Assembly (NCBI GenBank): GCA_050329415.1
Contig: JBHJOS010000007.1
Location: forward strand, 1-41,488
Source: JANNOG01 sp050329415
GTDB taxonomy: Bacteria; Actinomycetota; Actinomycetes; Actinomycetales; JBBAYJ01
DNA length: 41,488 bases
Direction: 5' to 3'
The notes under the pieces were generated by a model. That model had not been told where the DNA came from, made no database searches, and saw nothing but the letters and a program-made list of their open reading frames with translations. Below, one piece after another: positions 7,971 through 15,900 of the stretch. The position numbers were made by a program, and so were the translations under genes. Positions within the stretch are counted from its first letter, which is position 1, and every line of letters starts with the position of its first letter.

Positions 7971-8806
7971 GCGGGCCGCGGCGCCGGTGGCCCGGCGGGG
8001 GGCCGGCGGTGTGGGTGCCCGTCGCCCTCCTCCTGGTCCTGCCGGCGGCTCCGCTCGCGGTGCTCGGCGTGCAGGCCACGTCCCGCGGCTGGTTCTACCC
8101 GCAGGTGCTGCCCCGGGAGTGGACGGCCGAGGCGGTGTCCAGGCTCGTCACCGATCCCGGGATCCGCGACGCGCTGGCGACCGGGCTGGTCGTCTCGCTG
8201 GCCGCGACCACGGTCGCGATGCTCCTCGGGGTACCGGCCGCCCGGGCCCTGGGCATGCGGCGCTTCCCCGGCCGCGGGCTGGCTCTGGCGGTCCTCGCGC
8301 TGCCGTTGCTGGTGCCCCCGCCGGCCGTGGGCATCGGGCTCAACGTGGCGTTCCTGCGCGCCGGGCTGGCCGGGGACACGGTGGGCGTGGTGCTGGCACA
8401 CCTGGTGCCGACGGTGCCCTACGTGGTGTTCCCGCTGCTGGGGGCGTTCGCCCGCTACGACGAGGGGATCGAGCTGCAGGCCCGCAGCCTGGGGGCCGGC
8501 CCGCTGACGGTGGCGGTGCGGGTGAGCCTGCCGCTGCTCGCGCCCGCTCTGGCGGTGGCGGCGCTGTTCGGCTTCCTCGCGTCGTGGGGGCAGTACACCC
8601 TCACCCTGCTGATCGGCGGCGGCCGCGTCGTCACGTTGCCGGTGCTGCTGGTCTCCACGGCCACCGGCGGCGACCCGGCGGTCGCGGCGACGCTCGCCCT
8701 GGCGCTGGCCGGGCCGGCGGTGCTCGCCGTGGCCCTGGCGGTCCGGGTGGCCCGCGCCGTTCCGGTGGCCGCGGGCGGGACCCAGACCGACGGAGGAGTC
8801 AGATGA
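7967..8806 (+). CDS. ABC transporter permease, YnjC C-terminal-half equivalent
   Basis: Second membrane subunit of the importer, 279 aa. The EAA loop reads ARSLGAGPLTVAVRVSLPLL, with membrane helices such as VPVALLLVLPAAPLAVLGV and GLVVSLAATTVAMLLGV on either side of the domain. GTG at 7967 overlaps the stop of permease 1 (GTGA), and its stop overlaps the ATPase start (ATGA). Two permeases with similar EAA loops suggest a heterodimeric channel for the YnjB-like lipoprotein. Confidence 0.88.
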   Translation: MSGPRRRWPGGGPAVWVPVALLLVLPAAPLAVLGVQATSRGWFYPQVLPREWTAEAVSRLVTDPGIRDALATGLVVSLAATTVAMLLGVPAARALGMRRFPGRGLALAVLALPLLVPPPAVGIGLNVAFLRAGLAGDTVGVVLAHLVPTVPYVVFPLLGAFARYDEGIELQARSLGAGPLTVAVRVSLPLLAPALAVAALFGFLASWGQYTLTLLIGGGRVVTLPVLLVSTATGGDPAVAATLALALAGPAVLAVALAVRVARAVPVAAGGTQTDGGVR

Positions 8807-9906
8807 GCCGGGAGCCGCGAACCGCACCTGGTCTGGCGGGCACGGACCCCGGCCTCCGGGTCGTGGCCGTCGACAAGGCGTACGGCGGCCCGCCACGGTC
8901 CCGGGAGCCCCGGGGGGAGTCGCCGAAGTCGCCGCAGCCCCCCGAGTCCGGTCACCGGCGCGGCCCGGCCGCCCTCCAGGCGGTGAGCCTGGTGGTGCCG
9001 GCCGGTGAGCTGCTCGCCATCCTGGGCCCGTCGGGAGGCGGGAAGTCGACCCTGCTCAAGGTCGTGGCCGGGGTCGAGCGACCCGACCGGGGCCAGGTGC
9101 TGCTCGACGGCCGGGACGTCACCGCCGCGCCGGCGCATCGCCGGGAGGTGGTCCTGATGTTCCAGCGAGCCCACCTCTTCCCCTTTCTGTCGATCGTCGA
9201 CAACGTGTCCTTCGGACTGCGGGTCCGAGGCACGGGCCGGCGGGCGGCGCGGCGGGAGGCGGAGCGGCTGCTCGACGTCGTCGGGCTCGCCGGCACCGGG
9301 CGACGCCGTCCCGAGCAGCTGTCCGGCGGGGAGCAGCAGCGGGTCGCCCTGGCCCGGGCGCTCGCCACCCGGCCCCGGGCGCTGCTGCTCGACGAGCCGT
9401 TCACCGGGCTCGACCCGGCCGTGCGACGGGCGATGCAGGACACCGTGCGCGGCATCCACCGCGAGCTGGGGGTGACCACGGTGCTGGTGACCCACGACCG
9501 GTCCGAGGCCCTGGCCATGGCCGACCGGATCCTGCTGCTGGACGGGGGGCGGGCGCTCGCGGCCGGGCCGCCGAGGGACGTCGTCGAGCGGCCACCGAGC
9601 CGCCGGGCGGCCGAGCTGGTCGGGGTCGAGGTGTTCCTGCCCGGGACGGCGGTCGGGGCCGGGGCGGGAACGTGGGCGATCCGCCCCGAGCACGTCCGCC
9701 TGGCGGGCGGACCGGGTCCCGGCACCGTCGCGGGCCAGGTGGTCGACCGGGTCTACCGCGGGGAGTACACCGAGGTGGTGGTCGCGACGGCGATCGGGCG
9801 GCTGCGCGCCCGGGCCGCCGCCGACGCACCCGTCCCGCAGGCCGGGGAGCCGGGACACGTCCGGCTGGGCCGGGAACACCTGTTCCGGGTGGGTGACGGC
9901 GAGTAG
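8803..9906 (+). CDS. ABC transporter ATP-binding protein (YnjD/PotA/FbpC-like)
   Basis: Cytoplasmic ATPase that powers the importer, 367 aa. Walker A GPSGGGKST is at residues 75-83, the Q-loop at VLMFQRAHLF, signature LSGGEQQ at 173-179, Walker B ALLLDEP at 193-199 and the switch His in LVTHDRSEA. A C-terminal extension (about residue 280 onward: WAIRPEHVRL, then a beta-rich part) looks like the TOBE regulatory domain of the PotA/FbpC group, unlike the short E. coli YnjD. There is an unusual Pro/Ser/Arg-rich insertion at about residues 29-55, between the first strand and the Walker A region. ATG at 8803 has GGAGGAG upstream. It is the last gene of the operon. Confidence 0.92.
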   Translation: MSREPRTAPGLAGTDPGLRVVAVDKAYGGPPRSREPRGESPKSPQPPESGHRRGPAALQAVSLVVPAGELLAILGPSGGGKSTLLKVVAGVERPDRGQVLLDGRDVTAAPAHRREVVLMFQRAHLFPFLSIVDNVSFGLRVRGTGRRAARREAERLLDVVGLAGTGRRRPEQLSGGEQQRVALARALATRPRALLLDEPFTGLDPAVRRAMQDTVRGIHRELGVTTVLVTHDRSEALAMADRILLLDGGRALAAGPPRDVVERPPSRRAAELVGVEVFLPGTAVGAGAGTWAIRPEHVRLAGGPGPGTVAGQVVDRVYRGEYTEVVVATAIGRLRARAAADAPVPQAGEPGHVRLGREHLFRVGDGE

Positions 9907-9936
9907 GCGGACGCCACCCGGTGGGTCGGCAGTGAC

Positions 9937-9966
9937 CGGCCACGACCTCGACGACGGCTGTGGCCG
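9937..9966. terminator. Hairpin between convergent genes
   Basis: Inverted repeat CGGCCAC (9937-9943) and GTGGCCG (9960-9966) lies in the 65 bp between the end of the ABC operon and the end of the BTAD gene. There is no T-run, as is common for actinobacterial terminators. Its position suits bidirectional termination. Confidence 0.4.
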
Positions 9967-9971
9967 CGGCG

Positions 9972-10679
9972 TCACGGTCGCGATCGCAGCAGCCTCAGCC
10001 CGCGGTGTCCTGGGTCGGCCCGCCGCCCGATGGCCACGGCCTGGTCGGCCAGCACCGGCGCGCCCCGGGCCAGGTAGCGCTCGGCCAGCTCCCGGGCGGC
10101 CTCGGCGACGGCTCTCGACATCTCCGGCATCAGCGCCTCGGCCCACGCGTAGCACGCCACCGCCGCGCCCTCGAACGGCCGTCCCCGCACCAGCGCGAGG
10201 GCCGCCTCCAGATCCTGGGTCGCCGCCGTCGCCGTCGACCTGCGCGGCAGCAGCAGCCGCCAGTGCGACCAGTCCGTCCGCACGGCGGGATGCAGCCGGT
10301 AGCCGCGCTCCGCCCGGTAGGGGAGCACGTAGGGCTCCCCCTGCGGGTCGCTGCCCAGCCACCGACGCAGCCGGCCGACCAGCGCGTGGCGCGTGGCGGC
10401 GCCGACCCGTCGTCCCGGCCACATCGCCTCGTCCAGCGCGGCCCGGTCCCCACCGGGGAACAGCGCCAGGTAGGCCGCCAGCTCGAGGAGCCGGGTCCGC
10501 CTGTTCACCTCGACCGGCCCCTCGGCGTGCCGGAGTTCGACGGGGCCGAGCAGCAGGAGGCGAGGCGGCGGAACGCCCGGGACGAGTGACAGGCGCCCCG
10601 TCGCCCGCTGTAGGACGGGATCGCGGTCATGGGCATCAGGCCATCGGTCGGTCGCACACTCGTTCGCACCGGTCGTCAT
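9972..10679 (-). CDS. Orphan BTAD/SARP-type regulatory protein
   Basis: Protein of 235 aa with an OmpR-like winged-helix part (residues about 38-120: PRLLLLGPVELRH, LAAYLALFPGG, ALDEAMWPG, then LVGRLRRWLG, and YRLHPAVRTDW) and the beginning of a bacterial transcriptional activator domain with TPR-like helices (LEAALALVRGRPFEG, YAWAEALMPEM, AEAARELAERYL). This arrangement resembles the C-terminal module of large actinobacterial LysM/BTAD proteins and AfsR/SARP regulators. It ends at LLRSRP, earlier than a full BTAD, so the last helices may be missing. It is transcribed divergently from the next regulator. Its target is unknown. Confidence 0.75.
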   Translation of the reverse strand: MTTGANECATDRWPDAHDRDPVLQRATGRLSLVPGVPPPRLLLLGPVELRHAEGPVEVNRRTRLLELAAYLALFPGGDRAALDEAMWPGRRVGAATRHALVGRLRRWLGSDPQGEPYVLPYRAERGYRLHPAVRTDWSHWRLLLPRRSTATAATQDLEAALALVRGRPFEGAAVACYAWAEALMPEMSRAVAEAARELAERYLARGAPVLADQAVAIGRRADPGHRGLRLLRSRP

Positions 10680-10802
10680 CAGTACCAGCCCCCTTGCGCC
10701 GAGCCCCCACGGCCGACGCCTAACTCCGGAAAGTCACCTTACTTCACCCCTCAGTGAACAGACCAGGTCACGCAGGCGGAACCTCGACGCGGCCGGCATC
10801 GC

Positions 10803-10831
10803 GTTTAACCTGTGTCGGGTGGTTTAGCCTG
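10803..10831 (+). promoter_or_regulatory. Promoter region with GTTTARCCTG direct repeats
   Basis: GTTTAACCTG (10803-10812) and GTTTAGCCTG (10822-10831) are near-identical direct repeats 19 bp apart, about two helical turns. The second includes TAGCCT, a plausible -10 box. They lie in an unusually AT-rich stretch 31-59 bp before the GTG of the TPR-type regulator, in the 182-bp divergent gap with the BTAD gene. Autoregulation is plausible. Confidence 0.4.
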
Positions 10832-10861
10832 AATCGCACACCGCCCAGCGGAGGTCGCCTC

Positions 10862-12238
10862 GTGGATCACTCAGCCAGTCCGGTCACCGCGCTGCGGGTC
10901 CTCCTCGGGGAGGCTGGCTGCACCTACGACCAGCTGGCCCGCACCGTTGTCACCGTCGCCCGGGAGAACGGCGACCACCGGCTCCAGGCCAACCGGAGCT
11001 CCGTCGCGCACTGGCTCGCCGGGCGCACCCCCGTCCCTCGCACCCGCTCCTACCTCGTCGAGGCGTTGTCGCGACTCACCGGCCGGGCGGTCACCAGTCA
11101 CGATCTCGGCTTCCCGGCCCCCGGCGACGACACCGTGGGGCTCGACGTGTCGGGTGACGCCCTCGGCACCGCGTCCGCCCTCGCATCGGCGGACCTGAGC
11201 CGCCGGTCGTTCCTGTCGACGGCGGCCTACTCGGTCGTGGCCCTGACGGGGCCGCTGGGCGCGACCGACCCGGCGGGCGGCCACGAGGTGGCCGAGCGGG
11301 TCGCGACCGCGGCATCGCGAGGTCGCGTCGTCGGCCAGGCCGACGTGGCCGCCATCCGTGCCCTGACGACGGCGTTCACCGCCGCGGACGAACGCCTCGG
11401 CGGCGGGCACGCGCGCGACACGGTCGTCAGTTACCTCCTGCGGGACGTCACCACCCTCTGCCAGGCCACCTTCGCCACCGATCACGTCCGCCGGGACATG
11501 TACAGCGCCGCGGCCCAGGTCGCTCATCTCGCGGGCTGGAAGTCCCACGACGCGGGCAAGGAGGGGCTGGCCCAGCGCTACTACCTCCAGGCCTTCAGCC
11601 TCGCGCGGGAGAGCGGCGACGACGCCCACACCGCGTACATGCTGCGCCGCCTGGCCCATCACGCCCTGGACGTCCACCGCCCCGATCGCAGCGTCGAGCT
11701 GGCCCACGCCGCCTGGGACCGGGGACAGGCCCACACCGACCCCCACACCCGATCGCTCTTCGCCCTCGTCGTGGCGCGTGCCCACGCCGCGGTCGGCGAG
11801 CCCAGGCAGGCGAGCCGGTGGCTGACCACCGGGGACGACCTGCTGTCCCTGGACGTCGACGATCCCCCGCCGTACTGGGCGGAGCTCAACGGCGACGCCG
11901 GCACGCTGCTGGCGAACCACGCCGCCAAGACCTACACGGCGATGAGGCGCCACGACCTCGCGGAGCCGCTCCTCCGCAACGCCGCCACCGGGTGGAACCC
12001 TGACACCCACCCTCGTGTCTGGGCCCTGACCGTTCACCAGCTCGGGGAGTCCCAGGCCCGGCAGGGACACCTGGAGCAGGCCTGCACCACGTGGGTCGAG
12101 GCCGTCGTCACCCTGAGGAACACCCGGTCGGCCCGGACCCGCCGCGCCCTCGACGCCATGAACCGCACCGTCGCCGCGGCCCCGCGTCGACGCACGCCCG
12201 CGGTCCGGGACCTGGCCGACGAGCTCAGGGCCGCCTGA
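10862..12238 (+). CDS. HTH/TPR-type actinobacterial transcriptional regulator
   Basis: Protein of 458 aa. The N-terminus (residues 1-80) has an XRE-like helix-turn-helix arrangement (YDQLARTVVTVARE, then RSSVAHWLAGRTP). A linker carries RRSFLSTAAYSVVALTG, a twin-arginine-like hydrophobic stretch that also occurs in relatives of this family and need not mean export. The rest is alpha-helical with tetratricopeptide-like helices (LAQRYYLQAFSLARESGD, TAYMLRRLAHHALD, ALTVHQLGESQARQGHLEQA). Such proteins are common in Streptomyces and relatives as regulators of development or secondary metabolism. GTG at 10862 has GGAGGTCG upstream. In-frame sequence back to 10754 is judged non-coding. The target is unknown. 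Confidence 0.8.
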   Translation: MDHSASPVTALRVLLGEAGCTYDQLARTVVTVARENGDHRLQANRSSVAHWLAGRTPVPRTRSYLVEALSRLTGRAVTSHDLGFPAPGDDTVGLDVSGDALGTASALASADLSRRSFLSTAAYSVVALTGPLGATDPAGGHEVAERVATAASRGRVVGQADVAAIRALTTAFTAADERLGGGHARDTVVSYLLRDVTTLCQATFATDHVRRDMYSAAAQVAHLAGWKSHDAGKEGLAQRYYLQAFSLARESGDDAHTAYMLRRLAHHALDVHRPDRSVELAHAAWDRGQAHTDPHTRSLFALVVARAHAAVGEPRQASRWLTTGDDLLSLDVDDPPPYWAELNGDAGTLLANHAAKTYTAMRRHDLAEPLLRNAATGWNPDTHPRVWALTVHQLGESQARQGHLEQACTTWVEAVVTLRNTRSARTRRALDAMNRTVAAAPRRRTPAVRDLADELRAA

Positions 12239-12385
12239 CCGGCCCTGGCCGGCCACCGTCGCGCCCGGAGTCGGCCGGGCTCGACGTGGCGCTCGCCGCC
12301 CTGGCGGAGCACCTGGCGGGACGGACGAACGGCGCCCGGGTGGGCGCGGCGCCCCTCGGTTGGCCCTGGGCGGACCTCGACTCGC

Positions 12386-14935
12386 TCACGCCTGCGCCAT
12401 CGCCGCCACCGGCGGCACCCGGCCGGCCCGCAGTGCCGGCAGCGCGGCCGCCACCACCCCGGCCGCGACGGTGGCGATGACGAGGGCCGCCGTCCGGGTC
12501 ACCGGCAGGTCGAACACGAACCCGTCGGCCCCCAGCAGGGCCGCCGCCCCGGCCGCGCCGTAGCCGGCACCGAGAACGACCCCCAGCCCGGTCGCGAGCA
12601 GCGAGAGCAGCACCGCCTCGCCGACCACGACGCCGCGGACCTGTCCGGCCGTCATCCCCAGCGCCCGCAGCAACCCGTTCTCCTGCTGACGTTCGTGCAC
12701 GCCCAGTGACAGGGTGGTGCCCACGCCGACCACGGCGACGACCACCGAGACCCCGAGCAGCCCGGCCACGACGGCCAGGACCCCGTCGAGCACGGCCGTG
12801 GTCTCCTCCCGCTCCAGCACCGGCGTGCGGACCACCGCGTCGGGCGCGGCTGACCGCACCACCTCGTCCACCGCCCCGATGGCGTCGTCCCGGCTCCCGC
12901 GGTCCAGGCCGTCCGCCAGCCGCACCAGGAGGAGGTCAGCGGCAGGCTCCCCGCCCAGCGTCCGCAGGTCCGCGGCGGCGACGAGGGGCCCCGGCGGAGC
13001 TCCCCGGTCGTCGGGGGCCACGTCGGCCCGCAGGGTCACCTCGCCCCCCGGCCCGGTCAGCGTCACCCGATCGCCGTCACCGAGGCCGACGGCCTCGGCG
13101 TCGGCGCCGCCCAGCCGGAGTGTCCCCCGCGGCGGCGCCATCGAGTCACCCGACCGCAGCACCTCCCCCTGGGCGGGGTCGGCGACCGCCCGGACCGGCA
13201 CCGGCGCGCCGACGATGCCCGCGCCGCCCGCGCCGACGACGACCTCGCCGGCCGCCCAGGCCAGCCCCAGCACGTCCCCCACTCCCGGCGCCCGCCGGAC
13301 CTCCGCCGGGAGCCCGGCGGGCAGGGCCTCCTCCCCGGCCTCGACGACGACATCGGCCTGGGAGTCCGCCGCGAGCAGCGCCAGCGACCCGGCCCGCACC
13401 GTCGCGGCGCCAACGGTGGCCGTCACGAGGAGGGTGACCCCGATGAGCAGGGCGGCGACCGTCGCCCCGGTGCGGTGCGGGTTGCGGCGGGCGTTCGCCA
13501 GCGCCACGGCGGCCGCGGGTGGCAGGACCCCCCGGACCAGCCGGTCGAGGGCGCGGACGGCCCCGGCGGCCAGGGGTTGCGCCAGCACCATGACCCCGAG
13601 GAAGGACACCACCCCGAGCGCGAACGCCACCATGAAGGTGTCGCTCCCCCCGCTCTCGGCCAAGGCGACCAGGGCGATCAGCGCCGCGGTCGCCGGGACC
13701 GCCAGCAGCAGGCCGGCCACGATCCGCCGCCCGCGCCACCGCCCGTCGGAGACGGCGGCCTCGAGCGGGCGCAGCGCGGTGACCGGCGCCACCCGCGCGG
13801 CGCGGATCGCCGGATGCGCCGCCGCCGCCACCGTGACGACGAGGCCCGTCACGACACCCACCACGAGCGCCCCCGGCCGCAGGGCCAGCCCGGCGATCGG
13901 GACCGGCGCGTCGAGGGTGGCGACCAGGGCGCTCGCCGCCGCTGCCAGGCCGATCCCGCCCACGGTGCCGACGAGGGATGCAACCAGCCCGACGAGTGCC
14001 GCCTCGCCGATGGCCGCCACCGCGAGCTGGCGGCGGGTGGCGCCGACGCATCGCAGCAGAGCCAGCTGCCGGGACCGCTGGGCCAGGACGACGGTGCGGG
14101 TGTTGGCGATGACCAGCGCGGCCACGACGACGCACACCGCCCCGAAGACGAGCACCACCAGGGTCAGCTCGACACGCCCGCCGGTCGCCCCCGCCACCGC
14201 CACCTCGACCGCCCGGCCACCGGTGACGACCTCGACGCCCGGCGACCCGTCCCCGGGATCGAGCCCGTCGAGCGCGGCCGCGACCGCGGCGCTCACCCGG
14301 TCCTCACCACCCTCGCCGACCACCAGCAGCCGCGACCAGCCGGCGGCGGGCTGGACCCGGTCCAGCGTGGCGGGTGCGGCGAGCAGGTCAGCCGACACGC
14401 CGGCACCGGCATTGACCCGGCCGACCACCCGCAGCACGGTCTCCTCGCCCGTCGCGCCGGGATCCTCCGACCCCACCAGCCGCACCTCGTCGCCGACGTC
14501 CCAGACCCGCGAGGCCGTGACCGCCTCCGCCGACCCCGCGGGCCAGCGCCCGCCGGTCAGCGCCTGCCAGCGCAGGACCGGGTCCGCAGCCAGCGGGGCC
14601 AGCCCGGCGAAGCCCTGCGGCGACCCGGGCGCGGCCACGAGGCGCAGCCCGTCGACCGCGACCGCCTCGACCCCGGGCGCGGCCTCGACCAGTGCCACCA
14701 TCGCGGGCGTCACCGCCTCGAGCGCGGTGCCGTCCGCCCGCGCCCGCTCGTCGCCGGCGACGACGGCGTCGACCCCGGCGTACGGGGCCGCCACACCCGC
14801 TGCCAGGGTCCGCGCCAGGGTGTCCGACAGCACGAGCGTCGCGACCACGAAGGCGACCGCGACGACCACGGCGGCGGCGGTGCCCAGGGTCCGGGCGGCC
14901 TGGCGCCGGGCAGCGGTCAGCAGGATCGGGATCAC
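12386..14935 (-). CDS. FtsX-like ABC transporter permease (MacB type)
   Basis: Membrane subunit of an FtsX/MacB-type exporter, 849 aa. An N-terminal membrane anchor (AAAVVVAVAFVVATLVL) is followed by a large extracytoplasmic MacB-PCD-like region, three membrane helices (VELTLVVLVFGAVCVVVAAL, then EAALVGLVASLVGTVGGIG), a second extracytoplasmic region and three C-terminal helices. The internally repeated FtsX layout is typical of actinobacterial members of about 850 aa. Such transporters do mechanotransmission or export of peptides and lipoproteins instead of classical import. GTG at 14935 overlaps the ATPase stop (GTGA). The open frame continues upstream to 16657, but that extension is antisense-type shadow. 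The upstream two-component system probably controls it. Confidence 0.92.
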   Translation of the reverse strand: MIPILLTAARRQAARTLGTAAAVVVAVAFVVATLVLSDTLARTLAAGVAAPYAGVDAVVAGDERARADGTALEAVTPAMVALVEAAPGVEAVAVDGLRLVAAPGSPQGFAGLAPLAADPVLRWQALTGGRWPAGSAEAVTASRVWDVGDEVRLVGSEDPGATGEETVLRVVGRVNAGAGVSADLLAAPATLDRVQPAAGWSRLLVVGEGGEDRVSAAVAAALDGLDPGDGSPGVEVVTGGRAVEVAVAGATGGRVELTLVVLVFGAVCVVVAALVIANTRTVVLAQRSRQLALLRCVGATRRQLAVAAIGEAALVGLVASLVGTVGGIGLAAAASALVATLDAPVPIAGLALRPGALVVGVVTGLVVTVAAAAHPAIRAARVAPVTALRPLEAAVSDGRWRGRRIVAGLLLAVPATAALIALVALAESGGSDTFMVAFALGVVSFLGVMVLAQPLAAGAVRALDRLVRGVLPPAAAVALANARRNPHRTGATVAALLIGVTLLVTATVGAATVRAGSLALLAADSQADVVVEAGEEALPAGLPAEVRRAPGVGDVLGLAWAAGEVVVGAGGAGIVGAPVPVRAVADPAQGEVLRSGDSMAPPRGTLRLGGADAEAVGLGDGDRVTLTGPGGEVTLRADVAPDDRGAPPGPLVAAADLRTLGGEPAADLLLVRLADGLDRGSRDDAIGAVDEVVRSAAPDAVVRTPVLEREETTAVLDGVLAVVAGLLGVSVVVAVVGVGTTLSLGVHERQQENGLLRALGMTAGQVRGVVVGEAVLLSLLATGLGVVLGAGYGAAGAAALLGADGFVFDLPVTRTAALVIATVAAGVVAAALPALRAGRVPPVAAMAQA

Positions 14936-15741
14936 AGGCCCCGCCCCTGGGCGACGTCGGTGACGGCGTCGAGGATCGTCCCCACGCCGAGGCCCGCCGG
15001 GTCGGCCAGCTCCCCGGCGACGCGACCGTCGGCCAGCAGGACCACCCGATCGGCCCGGGCGGCGGCGCCCGCGTCGTGGGTCACCATGACGACGGTCTGG
15101 CCATCCTCGTCGACGGCGCCGCGCAGCAGATCGAGGACCTCGATGCCGGACCGGGTGTCGAGGTTGCCGGTCGGCTCGTCCGCGACGATGAGGTCGGGGG
15201 CCGGGAGCACGGCTCGGGCGACCGCCACCCGCTGCTGCTGGCCGCCGCTCAGCTCGTGCGGCCGGTGGCCGAGCCGGTCGGCGAGGCCCAGGGCGGTCAC
15301 GACCGCGTCGAACCGCTCCCGAGCGACCTCGTGGCCGGCCAGGCGCAAGGGCAGGCGGATGTTCTCCTCCGCCGTGAGGACGGGCACGAGGTTGTATGCC
15401 TGGAAGACGAACCCGACCCGGTCCCGGCGCAGCCGGGTGAGCGCCACGTCCGACAGCGAGCCCAGGTCGGTGCCGCCGAGCAGGACCCGGCCCGACGTCG
15501 GCCGGTCGAGTCCGGCGAGGCAGTGCAGCAGCGTCGACTTTCCGGACCCGGACTGGCCCATGATCGCGGTGAAGCGGTGGCGGCGGATCGTCAGGTCGAT
15601 CCCGGCGAGGGCGTGCACGGCCGTGGCGCCGCCCCCGTAGTCCTTCGTGAGGGCCTCGACGCGGGCGGCTTCGCCGGCCGCAGGGCCGGCGAGGACGGGC
15701 CCGGGAGTCGTGCGCCCGGGGGCGGTGGACGTTGACTGCAT
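14932..15741 (-). CDS. ABC transporter ATP-binding protein (MacB/LolD family)
   Basis: ATPase partner of the FtsX-like permease, 269 aa. Walker A GQSGSGKST, Q-loop VGFVFQAYNLVP, signature ELSGGQQQRVA, Walker B LIVADEPTGNLD and the switch His in MVTHDAGAA are all present. DEPTGNLD is characteristic of the MacB/LolD/FtsE group. A poorly conserved N-terminal extension of about 25 residues precedes the first strand. ATG at 15741 has GAGGAG upstream, touching an inverted repeat (15756-15783). The stop overlaps the permease start. Confidence 0.95.
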   Translation of the reverse strand: MQSTSTAPGRTTPGPVLAGPAAGEAARVEALTKDYGGGATAVHALAGIDLTIRRHRFTAIMGQSGSGKSTLLHCLAGLDRPTSGRVLLGGTDLGSLSDVALTRLRRDRVGFVFQAYNLVPVLTAEENIRLPLRLAGHEVARERFDAVVTALGLADRLGHRPHELSGGQQQRVAVARAVLPAPDLIVADEPTGNLDTRSGIEVLDLLRGAVDEDGQTVVMVTHDAGAAARADRVVLLADGRVAGELADPAGLGVGTILDAVTDVAQGRGL

Positions 15742-15755
15742 GGTGGCGGCGCTCC

Positions 15756-15788
15756 TCGTCGGCGGTCTTCTGGTCGCCGACGACGCTA
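15756..15788 (-). promoter_or_regulatory. Inverted repeat and -10-like box before the ABC exporter
   Basis: Nine-bp arms TCGTCGGCG (15756-15764) and CGCCGACGA (15775-15783) are separated by 10 bp. On the minus strand a TAGCGT box (15788-15783) touches the distal arm, and the proximal arm runs into the GAGGAG ribosome-binding site (15757-15752). The element could be the operator of the upstream LuxR-type response regulator, or a leader hairpin masking the ribosome-binding site. The remaining 112 bp back to the response regulator gene show nothing else. Confidence 0.5.
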
Positions 15789-15900
15789 GGAAGACGCCCC
15801 CGCAGTCCGCGCCGGGCCACGGGGCGATTCACGTCCCGCCCGCGTCCTCCCCGGGGATGAGGGGCGTCGACCGCGGCCGGTCCCGCGGGAGGATGCGCTG

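Noticed and set aside
12239..12385. Possible small gene in the gap between the TPR-type regulator and the FtsX-like permease.
   Set aside because: A plus-strand stretch (LDVALAALAEHLAG) has coding-like composition, but there is no start codon with a ribosome-binding site and no stop before it runs into the antisense of the permease. Only short GC-rich hairpins are visible.
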